This document shows positions 28,909 to 37,287 of a stretch of 64,000 nt of DNA, one piece after another. This stretch comes from Actinobaculum sp. 313 (GTDB lineage: Bacteria; Actinomycetota; Actinomycetes; Actinomycetales; Actinomycetaceae), in assembly GCF_003073475.1 (NCBI RefSeq), contig NZ_CP029033.1, positions 372,001 through 436,000 of the forward strand. Reading direction: 5' to 3'. The position numbers were made by a program, and so were the translations under genes. The notes beneath the pieces are model-generated. The model saw nothing but the letters and a program-made list of their open reading frames with translations. It was not told the DNA's origin and did not search any database. Numbering within the stretch: the stretch's first letter is position 1; each line of letters opens with the position of its first letter.

Positions 28909-30476
28909 ATGGGCATCGAGGGATACGTGGTGGCGTTTGTAACGGCGCTGCTCCTCGTGTACGTGATTCCCTATTATTACCGTCGCACCATGGTCCTAGC
29001 GGAAGCGCGGATTGACGAGCGGTACGCGGAAGATCTGCGGATGCTACGCCTTCCGGCAGGGCAGGTAGCTGAGCATGCGGCAGATGGACGTGGTGCGCAT
29101 GGCACGGTTTTCTTTCGCCAGCCGGAGGTCGTTATGAGCACGGAACGAGGATCCCAGGGAGTGGTTCCTGCCGGGAAGAGTACTCGGAAAGGTAGCCTCA
29201 CGCGGGGAGCTCTGGACGCCAGCAACGCGGTCAGTGCGGCAACTGATGTGCGTGCACTGGCGAAAGCACGCGCACGCCGCCGTGCGCGCATTTCGCAGCG
29301 GGTCGCCAAGCAACAGCGTGGACTACTCGGTGGCGGCGCATTGGGCGTTCTCGCGGTTGTTTTCTGGATTCTCGCCGCAGCCACCGCTTTTCCGGTAGGG
29401 GTTGCCCTGGCGGCGACGGCGGTTACCGGCGTGTACTTCGTAGGCCTCGGGTACATCATGTCTGAGATGAATAAGGCCTCGCAGGCTGACCGTGAGACGA
29501 TCACGGAAATCAACGCGAAGCTCGGCACCGGCAGCATGCGGCGGGAGGCCTCCGGCACGGCACGCCGCCCGAGCGCCCCCCGGTCGCGGACGAGCCGCAG
29601 CACTCCCGCCGATTCCGGCTCTTCTGATTCCCGGAAGGGGTCTGGCGTCATAGCGCGGAGTGCGGGAATGCCGCGCCGTGATGGCAAGGCTGCCAGGCCG
29701 TATGGGCAGGCGCCTGTGCATGCGGCTGAGCAGGCCGGAGTGTCCAGGCGGGGCGCGCAATCGGCAGTAAGCTCTGCTCGGAAGGCGCAGGGTGCGACGT
29801 ATCCCGGTGAGCGAGAAGCACAGGCTGGGCGGCGCGAGCAACTGACGAGCAAGGCGTCGACAGGTGCTGCGGATGGTCGAGCGGAAGGCGACTTCCGGGT
29901 GGATGCCCCGCGGCGTGAGCGAGGAGACCGCGTGGAGCGCGGGAGTCATATGCCGCAGCGCGGCGGGGATGGTCCCTCGGCGCGCGCGCCCCATGGCATT
30001 TCTTTGACACTTGATGAGTCCTTTGTGGGGGCGCAGCGCAGGCGCCGGGTGCTGCAACGGCTGATCGGGCTGAGCGGAGTGCTGCGGTGGCTGTACAGGC
30101 AACGGATGCCGTGGATGCTCCCAGTTACACCCTCAAACCGCGCCAGATTGAACGGCGTGTGGTGGCGCCGTATCGGGCTCCCGCCGAGCAAAAGGCGTCG
30201 GTTCCCTATCGCCCGCAGCGTGTAGCAGAGAACTACGATTCGGCGAGAGCGTCGGCCACGTCGTCGGCCACGTCGTCGGCCACGTCCGTACAGGCGACGG
30301 CGGGTGAACGCGACGTCGAGCAGCCTGGGCAGAAGGCTGCGGGGCAAGTGGCTGCGGGGCGGACGGGTGAGGGTACTACATTTAGCACCGCGGCTCGGCC
30401 GCATGCCGGCGGACAACCCGATGGCTTGGCCGGCGGGTCGGTGCTAGACGCGTTGCTAGCGCGGCGCCGCGCCTAG
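28909..30476 (+). CDS. glpR: Glp receptor-like membrane protein GlpR, frameshifted
   Basis: About 522 residues. N-terminal membrane helix (about 6-24, ending in YYYRRTM), a cytoplasmic segment with a basic stretch (KARARRRARISQRVAKQQR), then two adjacent membrane helices (about 145-187), and a long Ala/Arg/Gly/Ser-rich disordered tail ending in LLARRRA. This topology and the position after glp match actinobacterial GlpR, the membrane partner of Glp. The frame breaks near 30058; one extra G (CAACGGGCTGAT) gives a continuous RVLQRADRAERSAA and joins the C-terminal part with PSYTLKPRQIERR. Assignment rests on topology and synteny. Confidence 0.75.
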
Positions 30477-30849
30477 ATTGCTTCTGGCGGGCTCCGCTCG
30501 CAGTGCCGCGGAATCGCGGGGAGACGAATCGGGCAGTATCAGTTATGCGCCCGGGTCTGCTTTGGCGGCCCCTCGTACAAGGCGCTCTGCGGGAGTAACG
30601 CCAGGGCTTCAACCCGTTGGGCATCCTTGGCGGTTCAGACGGCCAACGTGTCTGTGTGGGTGAGCGAATGAACCTCCAAACGGACTGATACTGATGGGGC
30701 GGCCACCACGTTTGCGTGGGCGTAACGCCAGGGCCGTAACCCGTTGGGCATCTCGACCGACAAGGTTCCGATGCAGAGTGGGTGTGACATCATTGGCACG
30801 GCCTAGATGTGCATACCGGCGCTGCGAGTGCTAGGCTAATGAAGTCCTA
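30477..30849. repeat. intergenic region with a 31-bp direct repeat
   Basis: Copies at 30595-30625 and 30722-30752 (GTAACGCCAGGGC, then AACCCGTTGGGCATC) differ at about three positions. A second related pair, GGCCAACGTGTCTGTGTGGG at 30641 and a variant at 30701, interleaves with it. No gene; the tRNA-Ala promoter should lie at the right end. Confidence 0.55.
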
Positions 30850-30925
30850 GGGGCTATGGCGCAGTTGGTAGCGCGTCTCGTTCGCAATGAGAAGGTCAGG
30901 GGTTCGAATCCCCTTAGCTCCACCA
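30850..30925 (+). tRNA. tRNA-Ala (anticodon CGC)
   Basis: Acceptor GGGGCTA/TAGCTCC (one G-T pair), D arm GCGCAGTTGGTAGCGC, anticodon loop TTCGCAA, T arm AGGGGTTCGAATCCCCT, discriminator A and an encoded CCA end. Reads GCG. Confidence 0.94.
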
Positions 30926-31396
30926 ATGAATGAAGATCGGCTGGCACATGCCGTGTCGAAGCGGCAGCTCGATCAGTACATGGCAACGTCATACCCTGCA
31001 TTTTCGGGCGGACCTTTGCCACTATTCGTACCCCATGCCGGTGAGCTACTGGAGCGGTGTCGTTCGGCCGTGCGGGTCTCTGCCCACTAATCGCAGCTCG
31101 CGTCGGTAAGGTACTGGAATTGTATTGTTCAGCAGTGCGGGTCTCTGCTGCTATTCCCATTTCGTGCCGGTGAGGTGTGGATCGCTAGCGTTCGACTTCT
31201 GCTCGCTAATCGCGCCTCGAGTCGGAACGAACCGCAGCCCCTAACGAGGCATCCTCCTGGTGGGCAGCTGTCTGTTGCATTAGGAGCTGTCAAGGGGGAG
31301 ACGTTGGGGCCGCCCCGATGGTTCGGGACGGCCCCAACATTCAACTGTGGTGCCCGGCGTGCGGATTCGGGCTACTCACATGGTGAGCGGTTGGAC
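30926..31396. terminator. spacer with diverged repeats and a terminator for the MFS gene
   Basis: At 31303-31338 GTTGGGGCCG... and ...CGGCCCCAAC form a long GC stem, about 60 bases past the stop of the minus-strand MFS gene. Between 31040 and 31220 the phrases GTGCGGGTCTCTGC and CGCTAATCGC recur two or three times in diverged form, so an old repeat block is possible. No gene seen. Confidence 0.55.
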
Positions 31397-32849
31397 CTAC
31401 GATGTTCGTGGCTCTCCGCTTCCGCCACCGGTTGCCGTGCCGTCTTCTTCACCACTGGCGGCCGACGGCGTCGTGCCAGCAGTCGAGGCGCCAACGGCAG
31501 CGGATTCGGCGTCGTTAGCAGTTGCACCGTTAGCAAGTGCCTTTGCCCGCGCGCGGTGGTTCATCACGATCAACAGTCCGGCGGCCACGGCTCCTATCAC
31601 TGCGACGACGGCGGTGATGATGAAGATGTAGCGGTACCCGGTAGCCGGGTCATCGGCGTAGCGGTCGGTTAACGAACCGTTGAGCCGGTATGCCCAGAAG
31701 ATCGACGCATACGCGAGGAACGACCCCACAGACATGGCTCCACCGGAGATCCGCTCGGGGAGGTTGAGTTCCGCCACCGGAGCCAGGATCACGGACTTTC
31801 CGAGGAAAGTCGCCACCGCTACCACGATCAGCATGATCAAGATGGGCCAGATCATCGCCTGCGAAACGGGCAGTAGTGTGACAATCACACACGCCACAGC
31901 AACCATGCCTAAGGATGCCGCCATCATCTTGGTGGAGGACTTGAAAATGTAGTCGGCGAGCAGACCAGAGATTAGACCCGCAAACACGCCTACCAGACCG
32001 GTGTTGAAAATACCGAAGGCACCGGCCATTCCCTCCGAAACCTTGAATACCTGCGTGAGATAAGGAGCCGATGTGTACATGAGGTTGATGTAGCACCAGT
32101 ACACAGTCAGCGCGGCGAGTCCGGCAAGCCATACCCGCGGCTGAGCCAGCACCTTGAGAAGACCGGTCAACGCAGCGGCGTTGTCAGAATGCCCCTCTTC
32201 CTTGGCGACCTTCGTGTCAGGAACCAGACGAGCCACCGCGATCATCATGGGGACGAGGAGCAGTGCGTAAGCGACCGCGAATACCTTCATAATGGTGGTG
32301 GTGTAGTCGCTCCAAATCATCATGCAGACGACAATGAGTCCGTTCATGAGGAACTCAGCGGCGCGGCGAATCGATTCGAGCAGACCCATGGCCAGGCCCT
32401 TGCCCTCTTTATTCTGGTCGGCGGAGAGGATGGAAACGCCATTTACGACTGCGGGCCAGACTATAGCGTCAAGAATGCCCCATGATATGGCGATCCAGCA
32501 CATGATTCTGAAGTTCGGCGTGAGCAGGAACAGAATCAAGTAGGTGGCCAGTCGCCAGCCGAGTGACCAGAAGATGATTGTGCGCACCTTGAAGCGGTTG
32601 TTGATCCAACCGGCGGGTACGTATAGGAAGGTTGCGATGCCGATCCAGGTCATCAATGTGCCGAACTGTTCGCCGGAGATTCCGAGGACGTTCTGCAGCG
32701 GGATCATGAGTGAGCCCTTGAAGGCTTCGAAGGCAGAGTAGATGATCTGCCCGGACATTACGACGGTGAGGAATGGTCCTACTCGGCCCGACGAAGGAAG
32801 ATTGGGATGCGTGACTTGCGGGGGGGGTATCGTTCTTGGTAACGGACAA
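31397..32849 (-). CDS. MFS transporter (organophosphate/YihN-like), N terminus disrupted
   Basis: About 484 residues. Eleven to twelve membrane helices; SAFEAFKGSLMIPLQ opens TM1 and AGWINNRFKVRTIIFWS is motif A; the C-terminal 50 residues are Ala/Ser/Gly-rich. The open frame starts at 32758, inside TM1. The missing N terminus is upstream: TTG 32849 with AAGGAG encodes MSVTKNDTPP, and adding one C in the run of eight (32820-32827) and one G near 32783 gives MSVTKNDTPPRKSRIPIFLR then AEVGPFLTVVMSGQ. It follows the GDPD gene by 48 bases, so uptake of glycerophosphodiesters or glycerol phosphate is a reasonable guess. Confidence 0.8.
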
Positions 32850-32897
32850 GGTCGTGCTCCTTGAATTGTTGCGTGTGTTGAGTGTTGGTAAATGCCG

Positions 32898-33665
32898 TCA
32901 GACCAGGTGCATCATCTGGTCGGAGCAGTTCGTGAAGACTCCGGTGCAGCCCCAGTTGAACAGTTGATTCGCCCGGTCGACGTCGTCGACGGTCCAAACG
33001 TTGACGCCGAAACCGGCCTCGCGGAACTGCTTGACTTTAGAAGCAGTCAGCCCGGAATCCTCCGGGTGGATGTACGTTGCTCCGCAGAGTTCCAGTACTG
33101 CGAGCCAGTCGTCATAGAGTGCTGCAGTTTCATACAGGACCCCGATCGCATATTGCGGATGGCGCTGATGGAAGGCCATGAGAAGCGGCTGTCCGAACGA
33201 GGAGATGATGATCTGGCGCTCTGGATCGAGGCGTTCGAGCTCCTTGGCGACGGCGTCGATCAGGAGAATCGTGCGCTCTGCCCCTTGCTCGTTCTGCTTG
33301 ATTTCGATGTTGGCGTTGACTTTGCGTTCGTTGAGGAAATCGATGAAGTCGGACAGGCGAGGAAGCCGTGCTCCCGCGAACTCCTTTCCGTACCACGATC
33401 CGGCATCGATATCTTCGAGGTCGGCAGCGGTCAGGGGGTAGAAGCTTCCGGCGCGGTTTGTGGTGCGGTCTAGCGTGGAATCGTGGATGATCACTGGTGT
33501 GCCATCGGCGAGGATATCGACGTCGGTTTCCAGCCAGGTCGCGCCACGATCCACCGCGAGTGCGAAGGCCTCTAGTGTGTTTTCTGGAGCTTGACTCGAT
33601 AATCCTCGATGTGCAAAGACCGCGCGCTCGAATAGGGGGACCAAAGCAGACGCTATGGTGTCCAC
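32898..33665 (-). CDS. glycerophosphodiester phosphodiesterase
   Basis: About 255 residues from GTG 33665, which follows AAAGGAGG; ATG 33689 is an in-frame alternative lying on the other side of that ribosome site. GDPD TIM-barrel motifs: FAHRGLSSQAPENT, ETDVDILADGTPVIIHD (the Glu, Asp and HD ligands), NIEIKQ, and the C-terminal VNVWTVDD. It hydrolyses glycerophosphodiesters to glycerol-3-phosphate and an alcohol. No signal peptide, so cytoplasmic. First gene of an operon with the MFS transporter. Confidence 0.93.
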   Translation of the reverse strand: MDTIASALVPLFERAVFAHRGLSSQAPENTLEAFALAVDRGATWLETDVDILADGTPVIIHDSTLDRTTNRAGSFYPLTAADLEDIDAGSWYGKEFAGARLPRLSDFIDFLNERKVNANIEIKQNEQGAERTILLIDAVAKELERLDPERQIIISSFGQPLLMAFHQRHPQYAIGVLYETAALYDDWLAVLELCGATYIHPEDSGLTASKVKQFREAGFGVNVWTVDDVDRANQLFNWGCTGVFTNCSDQMMHLV

Positions 33666-33864
33666 TAAACCTCCTTTGTCTAGTCGCATTAGAGTGAGAC
33701 AACCTTACATAGACTATGACCTGGGTTACTAATCGACAGCTCTGGCTGCACACCCGTGCTCGGACTGGAGGAAGTGTTGAACGGATATGCAACACTCTGG
33801 TTGGTGGGTGGGGTTGCTACAGACTGGTCGATGCGACTACTACCGAGAAATGGAGGACTTCGCG

Positions 33865-33912
33865 AGAAGTGTAGGTTTTTTCGCGTAGTTTCTTGAAAAA
33901 CCCGACACTTCT
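33865..33912. repeat. 48-bp imperfect palindrome, copy 1
   Basis: AGAAGTGTAGGTTTTTTC, a 12-base centre, then GAAAAACCCGACACTTCT; arms of 18 with two mismatches. A second copy, same orientation, lies at 35169. The two flank the regulator/membrane-protein pair. Could be a terminator-like hairpin, a REP-type element or a cassette boundary. Confidence 0.75.
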
Positions 33913-33968
33913 TCACGGGTCTGCGGGGTTGAGGCGTGGCGTAGCCCGCAGGAGCGGGGAGAGCACAA

Positions 33969-34295
33969 TTACTCCGCTATGCCGGGATCTGTGTGAAGGA
34001 TCTGCTCCAATGCGGCCACATGTGCCGCGACGGCGTGTTGCCCTTCTTCCGTCAGCTTGATCCATGTCAGGCGTCTTCGATCTTGCCGGTTGGGCGAGGT
34101 CTCCTTTCGAATTTGGATATAGTCGGCGTCGCTGAGTACGCGGAGGTTCTTTGAAAGGTTGGCATCGGTGATTCCCAGCAGATCCTTGACGACGCCGAAT
34201 TCCAGCTCGGTCACCGGCTGAAGCAGAGCGCAGATTCGCAGTCGATAGGGGGAATGAATGACCTCGTTGAAGGACGGTGTGATATCGCGTGCCAC
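33969..34295 (-). CDS. winged-helix transcriptional regulator
   Basis: 108 residues from GTG 34295, four bases after the stop of the membrane-protein gene, so translation is coupled; longer in-frame starts at 34337/34352 would overlap that gene. Pattern of the small wHTH group paired with membrane proteins: FNEVIHSPYRLRICALL, DLLGITDANLSKNLRVLSDADYI (recognition helix), RRRLTWIKLTEEG (wing). It probably binds the inverted repeat at 35054 upstream of its own operon. Confidence 0.82.
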   Translation of the reverse strand: MARDITPSFNEVIHSPYRLRICALLQPVTELEFGVVKDLLGITDANLSKNLRVLSDADYIQIRKETSPNRQDRRRLTWIKLTEEGQHAVAAHVAALEQILHTDPGIAE

Positions 34296-34299
34296 GGGT

Positions 34300-35040
34300 C
34301 TATTCGCCTTGCGCAATCTCGCGACGCATTGCGTCATCCTGCCTGTGACCAAGAGTTACGAGGAGGATGAATTGAATGGCCACCACCGGGATACACCAGG
34401 AGAGAGGCTTGCCCGCCAGCCCAATCATTCCCGCAGTCGCCATTGTAAACAGGAGGACGAACAGGCGGGTGTAGTAGTAGGCCTTACTGCGGCGGCCGCT
34501 CGGCATCGCGGAAACGCCGTATATTGCGGTATAGGTACGTTCAAGCAAGAGGATCGCGAGGATGCTGAATACGAGAAAGCCGGTGAAGGCGGGGTAGTGA
34601 GACTGAATTGCGAGGCCAAAAGTCATTGCGCCGGCGATCATGCCGAGGATCGGGTGGTACCACAGTGGAGTGGCGGCGCGTGCTGCTAGAGCGGCTCGGT
34701 CGGCACCGAGTGTATCCAGCGCGTCCTGCGCTTGGCTTTGCGTTGGTTGCTTGATCTCGCCGGTTTTCGATGCGGCGTCGCGGGAAGTTGCTTCGTCGTC
34801 TCTGGTCGTCGGGACGCTGTTGGATATGGGGGTATTGCTGCGGGGTGTGGGGGTATCGCTGCGGGGTGTGGGGGAATTGCCTGGCGTATTGTTGCTGGCC
34901 GTCGGAGTTCCGCCGTCAACCTTGGGGGTGTCATGGTCGTGGGCGGGCGTGTTGTTCGGTGCGTCTGCGTTGTCGCCAGGTGGCGAACTGTGTTGGTCGG
35001 GTCCGACGTCGTCGGGAAAATTGGATGAATCTGATCTCAT
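34300..35040 (-). CDS. membrane protein with Pro/Thr/Asp-rich N-terminal region
   Basis: 246 residues. Residues 1-100 are disordered and include a fivefold-like run of (A/S)NNTP, DTPTPRS, NTP units encoded by repetitive DNA; residues 115-230 hold four membrane helices, with a basic segment (PSGRRSKAYYYTR) between helices 2 and 3. It is the first gene of a two-gene operon with a wHTH regulator. No function assigned; such pairs often act in membrane stress or transport control, which is inference. Confidence 0.72.
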   Translation of the reverse strand: MRSDSSNFPDDVGPDQHSSPPGDNADAPNNTPAHDHDTPKVDGGTPTASNNTPGNSPTPRSDTPTPRSNTPISNSVPTTRDDEATSRDAASKTGEIKQPTQSQAQDALDTLGADRAALAARAATPLWYHPILGMIAGAMTFGLAIQSHYPAFTGFLVFSILAILLLERTYTAIYGVSAMPSGRRSKAYYYTRLFVLLFTMATAGMIGLAGKPLSWCIPVVAIQFILLVTLGHRQDDAMRREIAQGE

Positions 35041-35053
35041 GGAACAACTCTAA

Positions 35054-35082
35054 CAATCACTTGCCAAAGTGGCAAGCGATTG
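35054..35082. promoter_or_regulatory. inverted-repeat operator of the wHTH operon
   Basis: CAATCACTTGCCA, AAG, TGGCAAGCGATTG: arms of 13 with a single mismatch, only 13 bases from the start codon at 35040. The position fits repression by the wHTH protein encoded second in the operon. Confidence 0.65.
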
Positions 35083-35146
35083 TTGAAGGCGCTCGCTGTG
35101 GATTCCTGTGCGGTGGCTTGGCCGAAGGGCCCGGCGGCGAGTGTTC

Positions 35147-35217
35147 TCGAGAAGTGTAGGGTTTCTCGAGAAGTGTAGGTTTTTTCGCGTAGTTTCTTGA
35201 AAAACCCTACACATCTT
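35147..35217. repeat. 48-bp imperfect palindrome, copy 2, with an extra half unit
   Basis: The full palindrome is 35169-35217. Its left end (CTCGAGAAGTGTAGG) is tandemly repeated just before it, at 35147-35161. Same orientation as copy 1 at 33865. Confidence 0.75.
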
Positions 35218-35294
35218 CAAAGATGTGCGGCGCCTATGAAACAGTCGCGCGGGTGCGGGTGCGGCAGGTGTGGCGGTGCGCATAAAATCGTGCC

Positions 35295-35732
35295 ATGACA
35301 ACGCCGTTGGAACGCATTACCGCGCGCATCGCCCCTTTTGGCGACGTGGACGCCGATACCTTCTCCCCGAAGCCCCTGCTGACCTTGGAGGAGTTCTTTG
35401 ATGACAACGATGTGGTGGGCAGCATCCTGTGCAACGTCGTGCTCGACGAGGAAGGATATGACGCTCCCACGCCACAGCAGGTTCGGGCCGTACTGGAGGC
35501 CATTCGGGCGCGCGACGACGTCGATGATGTGCGTGTCGCAATCGGAATGTTCGACGATCCGGACTGGCCCTTCGCCGAGGAGGTTGTGGTGGTAACCGAC
35601 GCCGATCCGAATGTGGTGCTCGGTTGGTTCCCGGAGGCCTACGCGCCCGATGCCGTCGCTGCTGCCGGCGACGAAGAGTATGAGGATATCAAGCATTCAG
35701 TCGAGCGATTCTGCATCTGCTGGTGGGACTGA
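35295..35732 (+). CDS. acidic hypothetical protein
   Basis: 145 residues, strongly acidic, no signal peptide or membrane helix, ending in CICWWD. Starts MTTPLERITARIAPFGDVD. I recognise no family. Composition and codon use match the surrounding genome, so it is likely real. It could be an immunity- or SUKH-type small protein, but nothing decisive is seen. Confidence 0.6.
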   Translation: MTTPLERITARIAPFGDVDADTFSPKPLLTLEEFFDDNDVVGSILCNVVLDEEGYDAPTPQQVRAVLEAIRARDDVDDVRVAIGMFDDPDWPFAEEVVVVTDADPNVVLGWFPEAYAPDAVAAAGDEEYEDIKHSVERFCICWWD

Positions 35733-35917
35733 AGCGGGTGTAGTCAGCGGGGTTTTGTCGGTATGCCCCGCGTGCCCTGCAGCGTCAGACCGGCCGAGCA
35801 TGGTCTCATGCACTGGGCTCATGCCCTGGCTGCGCTGCATGTGTGCGACCGGCAACTGGGAGGGGAGAGTGCCGTGCAAGCAAGCGGATCACCGGCTGGT
35901 TGCCTTCCAGTCGGCAG

Positions 35918-36844
35918 TCACTCCTCGCACAGGCGGAACACGTATCCAGCACTTCCCGGCGAACTCAAGTTGCGGTCGCGCAGCACCATGGAGCTAGGCG
36001 CATCCGGACGGTGGCAGTATTCCTCAAATGCGGCGAAACCGGCGGCGTCGTCAGTCTCCTCATCCACGTATTCGATGTCGATCACGTGATTGCCATACAC
36101 CGCCGTATAGTTCTGACACTCGTTGTAATCCATGCATTCCTCAACGACGGCGAAGTCGAAGCCCGCAGAGTCGTGTAGTTGCCGTGACGCCTCTGCACTG
36201 TTCTTTTGCCCGGCGGCCAGGCCTTCACGATGTGCTATCTGCACAAAGAGCCTCGCCTGAGCAAGGTTGTCGCCCAGTGACAGAGCTTCGCCCGAGCGCG
36301 TGTAACTGTCTAGATTGTCGAACTCCACGGCGTTGAAGCCGTCACGGGCGCATTGTTCGATCCACGGTTCGACGATGGCGGCGATTTTCTCGCGATTGGA
36401 GCTGCTCGAAGTGTCCAGGAGAACCTCGTCGGGCCAGTCGGGGTCCGCCAGTGGTGCGCCGTCGGCGTGTAGAAGGAGATCGTCTGGCCATGCCTCGCGC
36501 TCCTCGGGCTGAGTTTGAAATCCGTTGATGTAGCAGATGGAGTACAGGCCGCCTGCGGGGGGATCGTGGTGATCGCGTCCGACGACGCCGACGGCAGGGT
36601 CGGGTGTGTAGGCTCCGGCCAGTTGATAGTCAGGCTGAGCGTCGGTAGGCGGCAAGGTGACGTCTGCTGCTGAGTCCTCGGAGGTGTGGGAAGCATCGGT
36701 GGTACCGGAGTTTGCGTTGCTGGAGCTGGAAATGCCGGTGTGCGGAGCCGCCGGTGTACAGCAGGCGAGGAGGAACGCGGCGATCAGGAGCACGGCGGCG
36801 CGATGGCGTGTGGGCCGTGTGCCGGAGGATGGTTGAGGGGCCAT
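35918..36844 (-). CDS. GH114-type (endo-alpha-1,4-polygalactosaminidase-like) lipoprotein
   Basis: 308 residues, GGAAGA before ATG. Lipoprotein signal with lipobox LLAC (about 26-29), a Ser/Thr/Asp-rich spacer to about 70, then the GH114 TIM-barrel: SICYINGFQTQPEEREAWP, the catalytic-region FNAVEFDNLDSY, AHREGLAAGQKNSAE and FDFAVVEECMDYNEC. The family cleaves galactosaminogalactan-like polymers; substrate here is inferred. Would be anchored on the outer face of the membrane. Confidence 0.88.
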   Translation of the reverse strand: MAPQPSSGTRPTRHRAAVLLIAAFLLACCTPAAPHTGISSSSNANSGTTDASHTSEDSAADVTLPPTDAQPDYQLAGAYTPDPAVGVVGRDHHDPPAGGLYSICYINGFQTQPEEREAWPDDLLLHADGAPLADPDWPDEVLLDTSSSSNREKIAAIVEPWIEQCARDGFNAVEFDNLDSYTRSGEALSLGDNLAQARLFVQIAHREGLAAGQKNSAEASRQLHDSAGFDFAVVEECMDYNECQNYTAVYGNHVIDIEYVDEETDDAAGFAAFEEYCHRPDAPSSMVLRDRNLSSPGSAGYVFRLCEE

Positions 36845-37287
36845 GGGCTTCTTCCGTGTGGACTCTGCGGTGCATTCACAGTCTAGGGGAGGTGCGACCG
36901 CAGTGGCGCGGCGTAGCCAGTTGCGGAAGGCAGGTGTGGTCTTAGTTTAGGGGAGGTGCCACCGCAGTCGCGATGAGGCGCGGTCAGAGAAGTCTGCGCG
37001 TTCCCATGCGCATACCTTGTTGCGTAACCACTGTGCTTTTGTCACGCTGGTAATAGCAGATAATGCATCTTGCCCTGATATTCAAAAGCTGTGGCCGAAG
37101 GGGAGTCAATACCTTTCTGGACGACGTGCCGCACAGATTTCGCGAGAGGGGAGCGCTCTGACAATGTCGCGGTCGTGCGAGTCGTGGGTGGAGACGCCGA
37201 CGGGTTGGCAATAGCTGTATTAGAGGCACGACCATGTTGCTGTTGTCTATTGCGGACTCCGGGATAGTTCACAATCAAGGGGAGTCA
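36845..37287. other. about 440 bp without a recognised gene
   Basis: Promoter region for two divergent genes. TCTAGGGGAGGTGCGACCGCAGT at about 36881 is echoed at 36947 (TTAGGGGAGGTGCCACCGCAGT), a direct repeat of about 20 bp, 66 bp apart. No other structure seen. Confidence 0.45.

Noticed and set aside
33841-33920. A full insertion sequence marked by the 48-bp palindrome
   Set aside because: No transposase-like gene lies between or beside the two palindromes; they are in direct, not inverted, orientation.
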